From: Nitrospirae bacterium GWC2_56_14
Lineage (GTDB): Bacteria; Nitrospirota; UBA9217
Reading direction: 5' to 3'
DNA length: 31,904 bases
Assembly: GCA_001803705.1 (NCBI GenBank)
Contig: MHDY01000022.1
Location: 1 to 31,904, forward strand
The position numbers and the translations under genes were made by a program. Under the pieces are notes generated by a model that saw only the letters and a program-made list of their open reading frames with translations, was not told the origin of the DNA and did not search any database. The first letter of the stretch is position 1; every line of letters begins with the position of its first letter. Positions 8,699 through 17,203 of the stretch are shown here, in pieces.

Positions 8699-11357
8699 GG
8701 AACGGTTCCTCCCGGTCAAGTTTTCGCACCACTCCACTGGCGCCGTCCATCTCCACCAGATCGCCGGTTGTGAGCCAACGGGTAATACCGGAAATTGAAA
8801 CCACTGCCGGGATACCCATCTCGCGGGCCACGATGGCTGAATGAGAAAGCAGGCTTCCCCGTTCCACCAATAGTCCGGAACAGGCCGGAAAAAGCATGAT
8901 CCAGCCGGGATCGGTCCGCTCGGCTACCAGTATTTCACCCTGACGGATAGTTGCGCCGCGCGGATCGGTGATCACCCGCACCGTGCCTCGTACGACACCG
9001 GGGCAGCAGCCGAGACCAATCATAGTGTCCCCTTGCGGCATAATAGGTGCGGCAACGGTGGAACGGCACGGCTGGGCGTGGCTGACCACGCCGTGGGTGT
9101 CAAAACGGTCTGCAGGAGGCTCCATGTTCTGCCACCTTTCGAATTCTGTTCGCCGCAGTTCCGCCAGTCCGGCCAGATTGGTACTGGAGGCAGTCCCCTC
9201 CACAAAACCGAATATTTCGTCTTTCTCCAGCCAGAAGATGTCGCGCGGGTCGTCCAGGATCGCGTCGGCGTGAAAACGTATTCCCATTTCCACGAAGATT
9301 CGCCGTACCCGGCCAAAGAGACGGGTTCGTTCGAAACGGAGGTTTTCCCGATCCCGCACCCTGCTGCGGGCCTGCTTCAGCACCCACCCGAAAAACAGCC
9401 CTTTCAGTGGCTTGCCTGCCAGCGCATCATTCACCCGCACTTCAGCTGCATTCCTGATGGCCGTTTCATCAAGCGGCGCCCCTGCGGCGTTGCTGTTGAT
9501 GCACCGGGCGAATTCGCCGATGGAACGTTGCAGCGGCAGCGGGTCGTCGTGGAGCGTGGCACTCTCCAGTTTCAGTTCATCCAGACAGCGGTCGCCGAAC
9601 TTTTCCAGATACGCCTGATAAAGCGAACCAAGTCCTGCATGGACAGTAATGCCCCTGTTCATGGAAACCACATCTCCGGTGGCCAGCAGTTCGGTCAGAG
9701 CGGGGTCAGCCGCTGCCACCATGGCCATCTCCCGCACCCGCCGGGCCGGTTCGGCGCTGACCATCCCGCCTTCGCCGGAAAGGAGGTCGTTTTGCAGCGT
9801 TTCCTGATCATCGCCGCACCAGGATGCGGTCAACTTGCGCAGCAGGCCATAGAAGACCATGGCAAAGAAGTCGTTTATCAGCGGCGCGTCCCAGCGGGTA
9901 AGCAGCTCTGTTTCCAGCATGCGGTAATGGGCGGCCAGTTCATCCGGGCGCTGTTCCGCCAGCGGCGGATCGGGTATCGCCAGTGCCGTATTGAGTCGCT
10001 GGTAGAAACGGGGGATACTGCTGCGCAGACCGCGCAGATTTTTCACCAATCCGGCCATGCTTCGTACCAGGTTCAGCCGGTCCTGCCAAGCCTTCACCCG
10101 GTAAGCCGCCACCGCTTCGCTCAAAATCTCTTCCGGAATCCCTTCCTTGACTCCCATCATCTGCTCCATGAAACGGCGATTAGTGGAGAAGCCGGGGAAC
10201 AGGGCCAAAAGCCGGTACCAGTTGAGCAGGTTGTAATAGACTCTCCCCCGCACCAGTCCCAGCATACGTGGAAAAACCCGCTCATTGACAGCTATGGCTT
10301 CATCCGGCACCGCCATGATGCGACAGAACTGCCGGTAGACTTCCTCGTAGATATGGCGGGCAAAGGAGAAGGTCAGCGGGGTTGTCACACCGCCGTAACT
10401 CTCGGCGATGTTGCTGTTGTCCCAGATGTTGAGGCCGCCGTCCGGATCGGGAAGCGTTGCCAGCGAGGTGATGGGGCGGGATTGGAGCAGGTAGAGGGCA
10501 CCGTTTTCCAGAGCCCATTCAATATCCTGCGGCCGTCCGAAATGGCGCGCGGCACGGCGGGCGAGATCCGCCACAGCGCGAACCTGCAGCTCGGTAAGAC
10601 AGGGACGGCACGATTGCTCCGCTGCAACCGTTTCTCCCGATACTCCTTCATGGCTGCCGGAGTCGGCGCGGTGAGCTATCCGTTTGTCGGCGATCAGTTC
10701 TTCGACGATGTTTCCATCCCGGTCCACCCGCCAGGTGTCTGCGTCACACTCGCCGGAAACCAAAGAACTGCCCAGTCCGTACACGCCGCTTACCACGGCG
10801 ACGCCGCGCCTGCCGCTGACCGGATCGGAGCTGAAGGCCACCCCGGCGGCGTCGGCGGATATCATGCGTTGCACCAGCACTGCCGGAAGGGACGGCAGCG
10901 GAGACAGACCTTTTTCACGACGATAGGCCAGCACCCGCTCATTGAAACCGGAGCGCCACACCGCCGCTACTTTAGATGGTACATCCGGCAGCGGCACGAA
11001 GAGAAACGAATCCAGTTGTCCGGCAAAAGAGTGCTCGCTGCCATCTTCGTCCAATGCAGAGGAACGTACCGCCACCAGCTCGCCGTTGGGGCAGAGCCGT
11101 GCCAGTGCGTCAGCGATCTCGCGGCAGAGTTCATCGCCCGGCACAAGTCGTTCCAATAATTTCTGACGACGCTCGTGATCTTCGCTTCCGATCATCGAGA
11201 GCATCTCGGCAGGGATGCTTACCGGTACATCTCCGGATGAAACAACAAACCAGAGGGGGATGGGAAGGTCGGCGACCGTAAGCGCCGCAAGTGCCCCTGC
11301 CTTGCCTCCCATCCAGTCGCGTGACGATAGATCCCGATGCGTCAGAATGCGGCTCAT
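8688..11357 (-). CDS. PEP-synthase-like dikinase (ATP-grasp plus swivelling His domain)
   Basis: 889 residues starting MSRILTHRDLSS at ATG 11357, which overlaps the UbiA stop as TGATG with GGAGG upstream. The frame continues upstream only as a shadow of UbiA. The N-terminal PPDK/PEP-synthase ATP-binding domain is clear: GGKAGALAAL, then AVRSSALDEDG, SFAGQLDSFL, and ALENGALYLLQSRPI. The C-terminus carries the mobile domain with the phosphorylated His in SLLSHSAIVAREMGIPAVV. The central part (WDNSNIAESYGGVTTPLTFS) is unlike the PEP/pyruvate barrel and is closer to rifampin phosphotransferase-like enzymes, which move the ATP beta-phosphate to an alcohol. In this operon it may phosphorylate a lipid or prenyl alcohol; substrate unknown. 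Confidence 0.85.
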   Translation of the reverse strand: MSRILTHRDLSSRDWMGGKAGALAALTVADLPIPLWFVVSSGDVPVSIPAEMLSMIGSEDHERRQKLLERLVPGDELCREIADALARLCPNGELVAVRSSALDEDGSEHSFAGQLDSFLFVPLPDVPSKVAAVWRSGFNERVLAYRREKGLSPLPSLPAVLVQRMISADAAGVAFSSDPVSGRRGVAVVSGVYGLGSSLVSGECDADTWRVDRDGNIVEELIADKRIAHRADSGSHEGVSGETVAAEQSCRPCLTELQVRAVADLARRAARHFGRPQDIEWALENGALYLLQSRPITSLATLPDPDGGLNIWDNSNIAESYGGVTTPLTFSFARHIYEEVYRQFCRIMAVPDEAIAVNERVFPRMLGLVRGRVYYNLLNWYRLLALFPGFSTNRRFMEQMMGVKEGIPEEILSEAVAAYRVKAWQDRLNLVRSMAGLVKNLRGLRSSIPRFYQRLNTALAIPDPPLAEQRPDELAAHYRMLETELLTRWDAPLINDFFAMVFYGLLRKLTASWCGDDQETLQNDLLSGEGGMVSAEPARRVREMAMVAAADPALTELLATGDVVSMNRGITVHAGLGSLYQAYLEKFGDRCLDELKLESATLHDDPLPLQRSIGEFARCINSNAAGAPLDETAIRNAAEVRVNDALAGKPLKGLFFGWVLKQARSRVRDRENLRFERTRLFGRVRRIFVEMGIRFHADAILDDPRDIFWLEKDEIFGFVEGTASSTNLAGLAELRRTEFERWQNMEPPADRFDTHGVVSHAQPCRSTVAAPIMPQGDTMIGLGCCPGVVRGTVRVITDPRGATIRQGEILVAERTDPGWIMLFPACSGLLVERGSLLSHSAIVAREMGIPAVVSISGITRWLTTGDLVEMDGASGVVRKLDREEPFHAQ

Positions 11358-12274
11358 CAGGCACCTCCGAGCAGAAAGCGAAGAGCAAGCGGAACAGCTC
11401 CCAGACTCAGGTACATCACCAGGGTCCAGATGCCGGAGACCAGTTCGATGCGCCTGCCACGACCTGGGAGCGGCGCGGCGTTGAAGGAGACTGCCAGCAG
11501 GACGGCAACGGATAAAAGCAGCAGCAGGAGTACGACTACCGGAGTGGCAAAGCCGATCAGGAGAGCGCCGCGCCAGGCACAGACCGCTGTCAGCAGCATG
11601 GCGCCAAGCCAGGCTAACAGAGCCCGTCCCTGTCCCCACAGGGCGGAATAGGTTTCGACCCCGTCTTCTTCGTCGTGCGGAGAGCGGATCTTGCGGCCAA
11701 TTTCGATGACGATGCCGTTCATATAGCTGACTGCCAGGAACCAGACGAGTCCGGGTGGCGGCGCGGCACCCACCATGAACCAGTCGCAGGCGGTGGCATA
11801 GATATCGAAGACCGGCATGATGATCATGTGGGAGAGCATGTAGGTGATGGGGTGAGCCTTGAGCCATTCATGCACGAAGAATTCCTTCGTCATCAGAGCC
11901 AGCCAGGTCCAGGCTACTACCAGCCAGAGCGCCTGCAACGGTCGCAGCCAGAGGGAGCCGACCAATTGAATAAGTGCGGTTCCGATGCCAATCCACCCCA
12001 GTTCCTGCAAGGTGACCAATCCACGCGGCACCGGACGGTAAGGTCGCCAGCGGGCATCGTCCTCAGTATCTTTGAATTCGTCGGCGATGCGCAGCTGAAG
12101 AAAAAAGAGCACAGCAGTGACAAAGGCCACCAGGGCCGCAGCCGGGCGCAGGGAGGTTTCGCCGCGCAACAGGGCCGAATAACTCATGGCCGACATGCTG
12201 AAGGCCAGGATCAGCGGGCCGTGAGCAAAAATTGGGAAGCGCTCCTTCTGGTAGATCCACCAGCGATTAGTCAT
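11357..12274 (-). CDS. UbiA-family prenyltransferase
   Basis: 305 residues, about eight or nine membrane helices. The first Asp-rich motif, RIADEFKDTEDD, lies near residue 62 and leads into YRPVPRGLV. The second, EIGRKIRSPHDEEDG, leads into VETYSALWG. Both are the prenyl diphosphate/Mg2+ sites of the family. UbiA enzymes transfer a prenyl chain to aromatic rings, to haem, or (in archaea) to glycerol phosphate ethers. The start is ATG 12274, inside the last codons of the HMG-CoA reductase homologue (8-base overlap), with GGAG upstream. The earlier in-frame Met near 12418 is in the reductase gene and was rejected. No quinone or haem genes are nearby, so the acceptor is open. Confidence 0.85.
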   Translation of the reverse strand: MTNRWWIYQKERFPIFAHGPLILAFSMSAMSYSALLRGETSLRPAAALVAFVTAVLFFLQLRIADEFKDTEDDARWRPYRPVPRGLVTLQELGWIGIGTALIQLVGSLWLRPLQALWLVVAWTWLALMTKEFFVHEWLKAHPITYMLSHMIIMPVFDIYATACDWFMVGAAPPPGLVWFLAVSYMNGIVIEIGRKIRSPHDEEDGVETYSALWGQGRALLAWLGAMLLTAVCAWRGALLIGFATPVVVLLLLLLSVAVLLAVSFNAAPLPGRGRRIELVSGIWTLVMYLSLGAVPLALRFLLGGA

Positions 12275-13565
12275 GACACGCTCCGTTCGCTGTCTGCTCA
12301 TTACCGCGAGCCAACTTGCGATGAGCGCGGGTGAATTCTCCGGCAGCCAGCGCGCCGATGATGGAAAGTTCGCCGGCAAGCGCCATTCCGGCACAGACTT
12401 CCGCCAGGGCTCTGGCATGTCCCTCGCCGTACAGCCCCATCAGTTCCAGACAGGCTTTCTGGCTCGGAAGCGCTGTGCCGCCGCCGACGCTGCCCACCAT
12501 CAGATTGGGCAGGGTGACTGCTGCATACAGAGCCCCATCCGGACGCACTTCGAATCTGGTCACCCCCACAGCCGACTCGGCAATGCAGGCCGCATCTTGG
12601 CCGCAGGCTATGTAGAGGGCTGCCAGGCCGTTGGCGTAATGCCCCTGCACACCGATGGTGCCGGAGAGTACGCCGCCCATGGCCGACATGCGCCAGTAAT
12701 CGCTCATGCGTCCGGGAGTGGTATGCAGTGTCTGTGCAACCAGTTCGGCCGGGATGATTGCCTCGGCAGTGACTTTTTTGCCGCGCACGGTGAGAAAGGA
12801 CTGGGCGCTGGCTTTCTTGTCGCCGGACATGTTGGCTTCTACAAAGAAATAGTCCGGCTTGACCGGCGACTGCTCCCTGATCAGGGCACAGGCCGCCTCG
12901 GTGGCGATGGTGGCCATATTCTGTCCAGAAGCGTCGCCGGTTCTAAACTCCATCAGGAGATAGACGTGGTTTCCTTCGATGGTGATGCGCAGATCTTCCA
13001 GGGAGCCGTGCCTGGTTGTGGATTGGGCAGCGCTCCGTATTTCATCCAGATGCTCAATGACCCAGGCGGCAAAGAGACCTGCTTGCCGGGCTGTGGCGAA
13101 AGCAAAACCGGGCGAACGGCTGACTCCTTCGGCCAGCAGCATGGCACTGCATCCCCCCACCTGGGAAATCAGACAGGCGCCGCGATGGTAGGACGCTACC
13201 AAGGCAGCTTCGGTGGTGGCCAGAGGCAGGTAATAGTCCCCCTGGGCAAACAGGCCGTTCACCCGCAGTGGTCCGGCTAGACCAAGCGGCAGGCGCGTCA
13301 TACCGATAAAATTCTCGATATTGCGGCTGTAGGTGGACATCTGCTCCATATCGGCACTGCTTAACAGGCTTTCTCGCGTTTCCGGCGGGGCGATGATGCG
13401 GTGCCAGCGACGCTCAACGATCTCCGGCGTGATGTGCGCGCCTCCCGGAACATGCTGCACCGGGGCGGTATGGTGTGGCGAAAGACGCTGGAGAAGTTGT
13501 TCTTTGTTTTGTCCGTGAAAGAGGCGATCCAGAAAGTTTTTTGCATGGGACGAGTCGCTGGGCAT
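12267..13565 (-). CDS. HMG-CoA reductase homologue
   Basis: 432 residues, soluble. The catalytic residues of class I-type HMG-CoA reductase can be placed: Glu119 in ATTEAALVAS, Lys in SGDKKASAQ (about 250), Asp in ACGQDAACIAES, and a C-terminal His in FTRAHRKLARG. Also present are ENFIGMTRLPLGLAGPL and RTGDASGQNMA (NADPH region) and VGSVGGGTALPSQ. It differs from usual family members at the NAHASN stretch, which here reads QGHYAN, so the substrate pocket may be altered. No HMG-CoA synthase, mevalonate kinase or decarboxylase is present, and the presumed host group makes isoprenoids by the MEP route. First gene of the seven-gene operon; start at ATG 13565 with AAAGGCGGA upstream. Confidence 0.85.
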   Translation of the reverse strand: MPSDSSHAKNFLDRLFHGQNKEQLLQRLSPHHTAPVQHVPGGAHITPEIVERRWHRIIAPPETRESLLSSADMEQMSTYSRNIENFIGMTRLPLGLAGPLRVNGLFAQGDYYLPLATTEAALVASYHRGACLISQVGGCSAMLLAEGVSRSPGFAFATARQAGLFAAWVIEHLDEIRSAAQSTTRHGSLEDLRITIEGNHVYLLMEFRTGDASGQNMATIATEAACALIREQSPVKPDYFFVEANMSGDKKASAQSFLTVRGKKVTAEAIIPAELVAQTLHTTPGRMSDYWRMSAMGGVLSGTIGVQGHYANGLAALYIACGQDAACIAESAVGVTRFEVRPDGALYAAVTLPNLMVGSVGGGTALPSQKACLELMGLYGEGHARALAEVCAGMALAGELSIIGALAAGEFTRAHRKLARGNEQTANGACHD

Positions 13566-13720
13566 GATGTCCGCCTTTGGTATTGTAGTGCAGTAGCGGT
13601 TACTACTTTTACAGATGTCGTGTCAAAAGCGCGTGTATTACACAACCATCGGTATTGACAATTACTACATTGCGGACAGCGGAGGGATAACATGATTTAT
13701 ACATTGAATGTACACCGGAC
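13566..13720. promoter_or_regulatory. Intergenic region before the seven-gene operon, with two palindromes
   Basis: The only sizeable gap between the phospholipase gene and the HMG-CoA reductase gene. It contains two perfect odd palindromes, GTGTATTACAC (13633-13643) and TACATTGAATGTA (13700-13712). It also has TTGACA on the minus strand (13626 down to 13621), but no convincing -10 element at normal spacing. The palindromes could be operator half-site pairs. The copy of the TGGCAY-TCCCTG motif seen elsewhere in the island is absent here. Confidence 0.3.
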
Positions 13721-15262
13721 TTACAAAAACGGCTCCAGCGGCAGCGCCTTCCAGAGTTTCACTTTACGGAGTTTATCCGGTGGTGCGAAACGATCAGCGT
13801 TGTCGGCGGCGTTCCAGCTGTTTTCCGGTGACATGTCCCGCACGATATTTTGCTCAACCTGTCCCGCCAGAGCTGAGTTGCGAATCAACACCCCCACCTC
13901 GGTATTCAGGTTTGCCGAGCGGGGATCGAAGTTGAAGGTGCCGACGAACAGTGTCGTGCCGTCGATCACCATGCTCTTGGCGTGGATGGCAAAGACCGGC
14001 GTCTGCTTTTCCAGCTTGGGATAGCGCTCGATCAGTTCACGCTTGATAGCCGGATCAGGCTTGAATTCGAATACCTTGATACCGCTCTTCAGAATTGCCT
14101 GGCGTTGTTTGTAATAACCGCTGAATGCTTGCAGGTTGTCGGTGGAAGCAAGGGAGTTGGTAACGACACGCACTTCCACGCCGCGTTTGACCAGATCGCG
14201 AAACAGTTCCAGACCACCCTTGGGCATGACCAGATAGGGGGACTGGATGGTGACGATCTTTTTGGCTTTTATCAGTTCAGCCACCAGAGCCGCCGTGGTT
14301 CTGCCGCCACCGTCGAAGCGGCGTTGCGCGCTGTTTTTACCCGGCAGGTCGCACAGGAAACGCACGTCATCCCATATGATGTTCCGTGACAGTCGTTCGA
14401 ATTTTCCCGGCAAGTCCTCCAGCGCCTGTCGTACCTCCGGAGCAAAATTTTCCGGCTTGGAGGCGTAGGCGTGCAGGCCGGCGTAAACTTCTCCGGCACG
14501 TTCAGGGGTCATCCGCTTCATCTGTTTTGCCAGCAGTTTCTCCACCGGCACCACCTTTTTGCTGTCCCAGAAACGCTGGAAACTGGCTTCCATGTCGGTC
14601 ACCACCGAGCCAAGCACCAGCATGTCACGATCACGGAAATTGTAGGTATGGTTGTAGTCGAAATACTCGTCGGCCATGTTGCGGCCGCCGGTGATTCCAG
14701 CCGTGCCGTCGAACAAGGCGGTCTTGTCGTGCATGCGCTGGTTGACGGTGCGCAGGCCGGTGGCCACGTTGCCGATCTTCTTGAGTTTTGATGTACCGAC
14801 GTTCAGGCGCGGGTTGTAGATGCGGATATCGATATTGGGGTGCAGCGCCAGGGCCAGCATGGAATCAGGTGGGGCGTCGATCAGCAGGTCATCCACCAGC
14901 ACACGAACCTTTACCCCCCGTTCGGCAGCCCTTAGCAGTGATTCGCTCGCGAGAATGCCGATATTGTCCGTGCTCCAGATGAAGTACTGCACATCGATGC
15001 CGTTGGTGGCATGATCCGTCAGCCAGGCCCGGGCACGCAACGCCTCTTCCCCCTTTTCCAGCACATAGGCACCCGATTTGCCGGGATGGGCGGTGATCAG
15101 TGGAGCGATGACATCGGAAAGTGGTTTTTGTATTGTAGTAGAAGCAAACCCTGAAAGTGGTAACAGGATCAGAAAAACGGAAATGTATCGGCAAAAGGGA
15201 CGGTAAATTGACATGGACTTGTCACGCAAAAGCGACGGCAGCATCAGGTATCTGAGCATCAT
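13721..15262 (-). CDS. Phospholipase D family protein, ClsC-like cardiolipin synthase
   Basis: Two HKD motifs are complete: RMHDKTALFDGTAGITGG in the first third and AIHAKSMVIDGTTLFVGTFN near the C-terminus, each followed by the family's Gly-x-x-Asn. An N-terminal hydrophobic stretch (FLILLPLSGFAS) is a signal peptide or anchor, placing the enzyme at the periplasmic side. Size and motif layout fit ClsC/YmdC, which makes cardiolipin by transphosphatidylation. The start is unsettled: ATG 15277 lacks a ribosome site, ATG 15262/15259 follow GGAGGA very closely, and ATG 15214 gives the most typical signal peptide. It lies within 25 bases of the YiiX-like gene stop and so is co-transcribed with it. 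Confidence 0.85.
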   Translation of the reverse strand: MMLRYLMLPSLLRDKSMSIYRPFCRYISVFLILLPLSGFASTTIQKPLSDVIAPLITAHPGKSGAYVLEKGEEALRARAWLTDHATNGIDVQYFIWSTDNIGILASESLLRAAERGVKVRVLVDDLLIDAPPDSMLALALHPNIDIRIYNPRLNVGTSKLKKIGNVATGLRTVNQRMHDKTALFDGTAGITGGRNMADEYFDYNHTYNFRDRDMLVLGSVVTDMEASFQRFWDSKKVVPVEKLLAKQMKRMTPERAGEVYAGLHAYASKPENFAPEVRQALEDLPGKFERLSRNIIWDDVRFLCDLPGKNSAQRRFDGGGRTTAALVAELIKAKKIVTIQSPYLVMPKGGLELFRDLVKRGVEVRVVTNSLASTDNLQAFSGYYKQRQAILKSGIKVFEFKPDPAIKRELIERYPKLEKQTPVFAIHAKSMVIDGTTLFVGTFNFDPRSANLNTEVGVLIRNSALAGQVEQNIVRDMSPENSWNAADNADRFAPPDKLRKVKLWKALPLEPFL

Positions 15263-15286
15263 TCCTCCGATAGTCATACAAAAAAT

Positions 15287-16780
15287 TTACTTGCTGGTAG
15301 TTATCCCCATCAACTCCGCCATCCGAATCGTGGGTGTTTCGCTGACCCGGTTGCCGTCGTGATAAAATGTAACCAACTGGAGCGGGCCGTCCTTGGCGGC
15401 CCTGACCGCCACATCATCAGGGGTAAAGGTGGTACGTCCCAGTGATCTCTTTGTAGGCCAGTCGATGTCGCTGTAGCTCAGGTACACCAGCTTGGAGCAA
15501 TAGACCCGCCCCTTGGACTCAACGTCAAAATTGAAATCGTATGGCTTGCCCACCTGGCGCAGCGCCTGGATAATGGTATTGGCACGCGCTTCACGGCTTA
15601 GATCCGTCTTACGCAGCACACCGATACTGTCGATGTTGAGGAAGTGATCCAGCGAGTTCATCTCCACGCCCGAGCGCAGCGCCTCCACCACCAGCCTGCC
15701 TTCACGTATCTCGTCATGGTAGCGAGCAACCAGAGGATTCCCCCAGATCCCCAACTCCTTTAGCTCGGTCTCACTGCCGATCCAGACTGCCGCATGCCCC
15801 CAGTAACCGGGGATCAACTTGTCGGTCAGGCGAAAGGGGGTCTTCTCCAGCAGAATATCCCCGGCCCGCAGGCTACCACTCACCTCGGCCAGCACGTCAG
15901 ATTTCATATACAGTTTGCCTTTGCGGGTCTCAACCAGTCCAACGGCATTGCCGAAGACCATGCTGAACAGACTGACACCACCCCGCTCCATGCCGGTCAG
16001 GGTGTCGGTAGTGACGCCGGTCAGGAAGCCAAGCTTGCGGCCGACCAGATAAAAAGGGGACCAATTTTTAACCATGGAGTTAGAGGGACTCTGAGCGATC
16101 AATAGATTGAGATAACCGATATCGGGGTTTATTTCCAACGTCTGTTTAAATCGGGCCGACTCGCGTTCGTAAAACTTTATCGCTTTGCGCGCTCGGGCCC
16201 GGTTGCTAATAGAATTATAGTTGAGCGTCACTTTTGCCAGTGCGGCGCTGGTGACGGCATAACCGGGATCACTCTCGTTAAGAATGCGGCGCAGCTTGCT
16301 GTCTCCCTCAAAGAGCGAAACCGCCAACAGGTAGTTATCATACAGCAGCATGGTCGACGAGAGCGACAGCATTACGCCGGTCAGGCGAGTTTCGGGGGGG
16401 ATGCCCCGTTTAATCAACTCTTTTTCAGAGCCGTCCAGCCAGCATTCGTGGGACACGGCAACCGCCAGCAATTCCTTGCGCAGGGAGAGGTGCTCATTGA
16501 TGCCGACATTGATCAGGGAAATATCATCACCGGTCAGCGGCTTCCCCTTATCCAGCTTTTTCTTTATACCCATGCCGACCTTAATGGTCTCGGCTCGTAA
16601 ACTCAGGGCTCGCTCCGCCAGGGTGCGGAACTGCTCAACTTCTTTTTGCAGTGAGCTCTCCACCGCCTCTCGCGTCGTGCCATGACTGGTTGTCAGGTGC
16701 TGACGGCAACTGTCGGCGAAGACCGGGAGAGTTTGAAGGAGGATGCAGATAATTACAAAGAAGCTGGCTTTGCATTTCAT
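15287..16780 (-). CDS. YiiX-like permuted papain-fold hydrolase, exported
   Basis: 497 residues from ATG 16780 (AGGAG upstream). The N-terminus, MKCKASFFVIICILLQTLPV, ends in FADS and is a signal peptide. A helical N-terminal region of some 280 residues precedes the catalytic domain. The domain begins LRAGDILLEKTP, followed by the probable catalytic His in GYWGHAAVWIG, an acidic residue in VVEALRSGVE, and the Cys in RVYCSKLVYLSY. This His-before-Cys order is the circular permutation seen in YiiX/YebB (NlpC/P60-related) enzymes, which cleave amide or thioester bonds in lipids or peptides. The adjacent phospholipase D gene suggests a shared envelope-lipid role. Confidence 0.8.
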   Translation of the reverse strand: MKCKASFFVIICILLQTLPVFADSCRQHLTTSHGTTREAVESSLQKEVEQFRTLAERALSLRAETIKVGMGIKKKLDKGKPLTGDDISLINVGINEHLSLRKELLAVAVSHECWLDGSEKELIKRGIPPETRLTGVMLSLSSTMLLYDNYLLAVSLFEGDSKLRRILNESDPGYAVTSAALAKVTLNYNSISNRARARKAIKFYERESARFKQTLEINPDIGYLNLLIAQSPSNSMVKNWSPFYLVGRKLGFLTGVTTDTLTGMERGGVSLFSMVFGNAVGLVETRKGKLYMKSDVLAEVSGSLRAGDILLEKTPFRLTDKLIPGYWGHAAVWIGSETELKELGIWGNPLVARYHDEIREGRLVVEALRSGVEMNSLDHFLNIDSIGVLRKTDLSREARANTIIQALRQVGKPYDFNFDVESKGRVYCSKLVYLSYSDIDWPTKRSLGRTTFTPDDVAVRAAKDGPLQLVTFYHDGNRVSETPTIRMAELMGITTSK

Positions 16781-16870
16781 GAAGTGACTCCTTGGAATCA
16801 TTTGTTGACGTTTAATAGCTTATTTGAAGCTGTTTTTGTTTCGCAATGGTCAAAATGAACAGGCATGGCT

Positions 16871-17203
16871 TTACTTTGCAGAAGTTACTCCTTCGCGCAG
16901 GTTTTTATCGATTATTTGGTTGATGGCGCTGTCTCTGGCATTGTCGTTAAGCGGAAGTAGGGGCTTTTCTTCCACACTGTTTCCCAGGGTGACATGCCAT
17001 TTGTAATTCAAATCATTCAATTGTTCTTCAAGCTGCTGTCGTTCGGCAGGATCATGTGCAAGGTGCATTTTAACCGTCAGTTCCATATCTTCCTGTGAAG
17101 ACTTCAAATCCCACTGAGTCCTTTTCTCGCCGGCCAGAGTACAGCCTGTCAGGAACAGTGAGGATATGATCAGTATCCCAGTATAGTTACGAAAGGTAGT
17201 CAT
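16871..17203 (-). CDS. Small lipoprotein
   Basis: 110 residues from ATG 17203. The signal sequence MTTFRNYTGILIISSLFLTG ends at a lipobox (LFLTGC), so Cys20-21 would be lipidated. The mature part is charged and predicted helical (QEDMELTVKMHLAHDPAERQ then QLEEQLNDLNYKW). The longer frame back to 17407 has no ribosome site and codes implausible sequence. The start overlaps the end of a broken 78-codon frame, which would explain its weak ribosome site by translational coupling. No family recognised; the YiiX-like gene follows after 90 bases. Confidence 0.65.
   Translation of the reverse strand: MTTFRNYTGILIISSLFLTGCTLAGEKRTQWDLKSSQEDMELTVKMHLAHDPAERQQLEEQLNDLNYKWHVTLGNSVEEKPLLPLNDNARDSAINQIIDKNLREGVTSAK

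Noticed and set aside
9033..11159. 708-codon plus-strand ORF opposite the dikinase
   Set aside because: It is antisense to a gene with clear catalytic motifs and overlapping start/stop junctions; its own translation has no recognisable motif. Long antisense frames are common in GC-rich genes.
11358..11867. N-terminal extension of the dikinase by about 170 residues
   Set aside because: That stretch is the UbiA gene read in another frame (Arg/His-rich). The ATG at 11357 has a ribosome site and overlaps the UbiA stop.
12267..13565. Mevalonate pathway operon
   Set aside because: No other mevalonate enzyme is encoded in the window, so pathway membership is not supported by the reductase alone.
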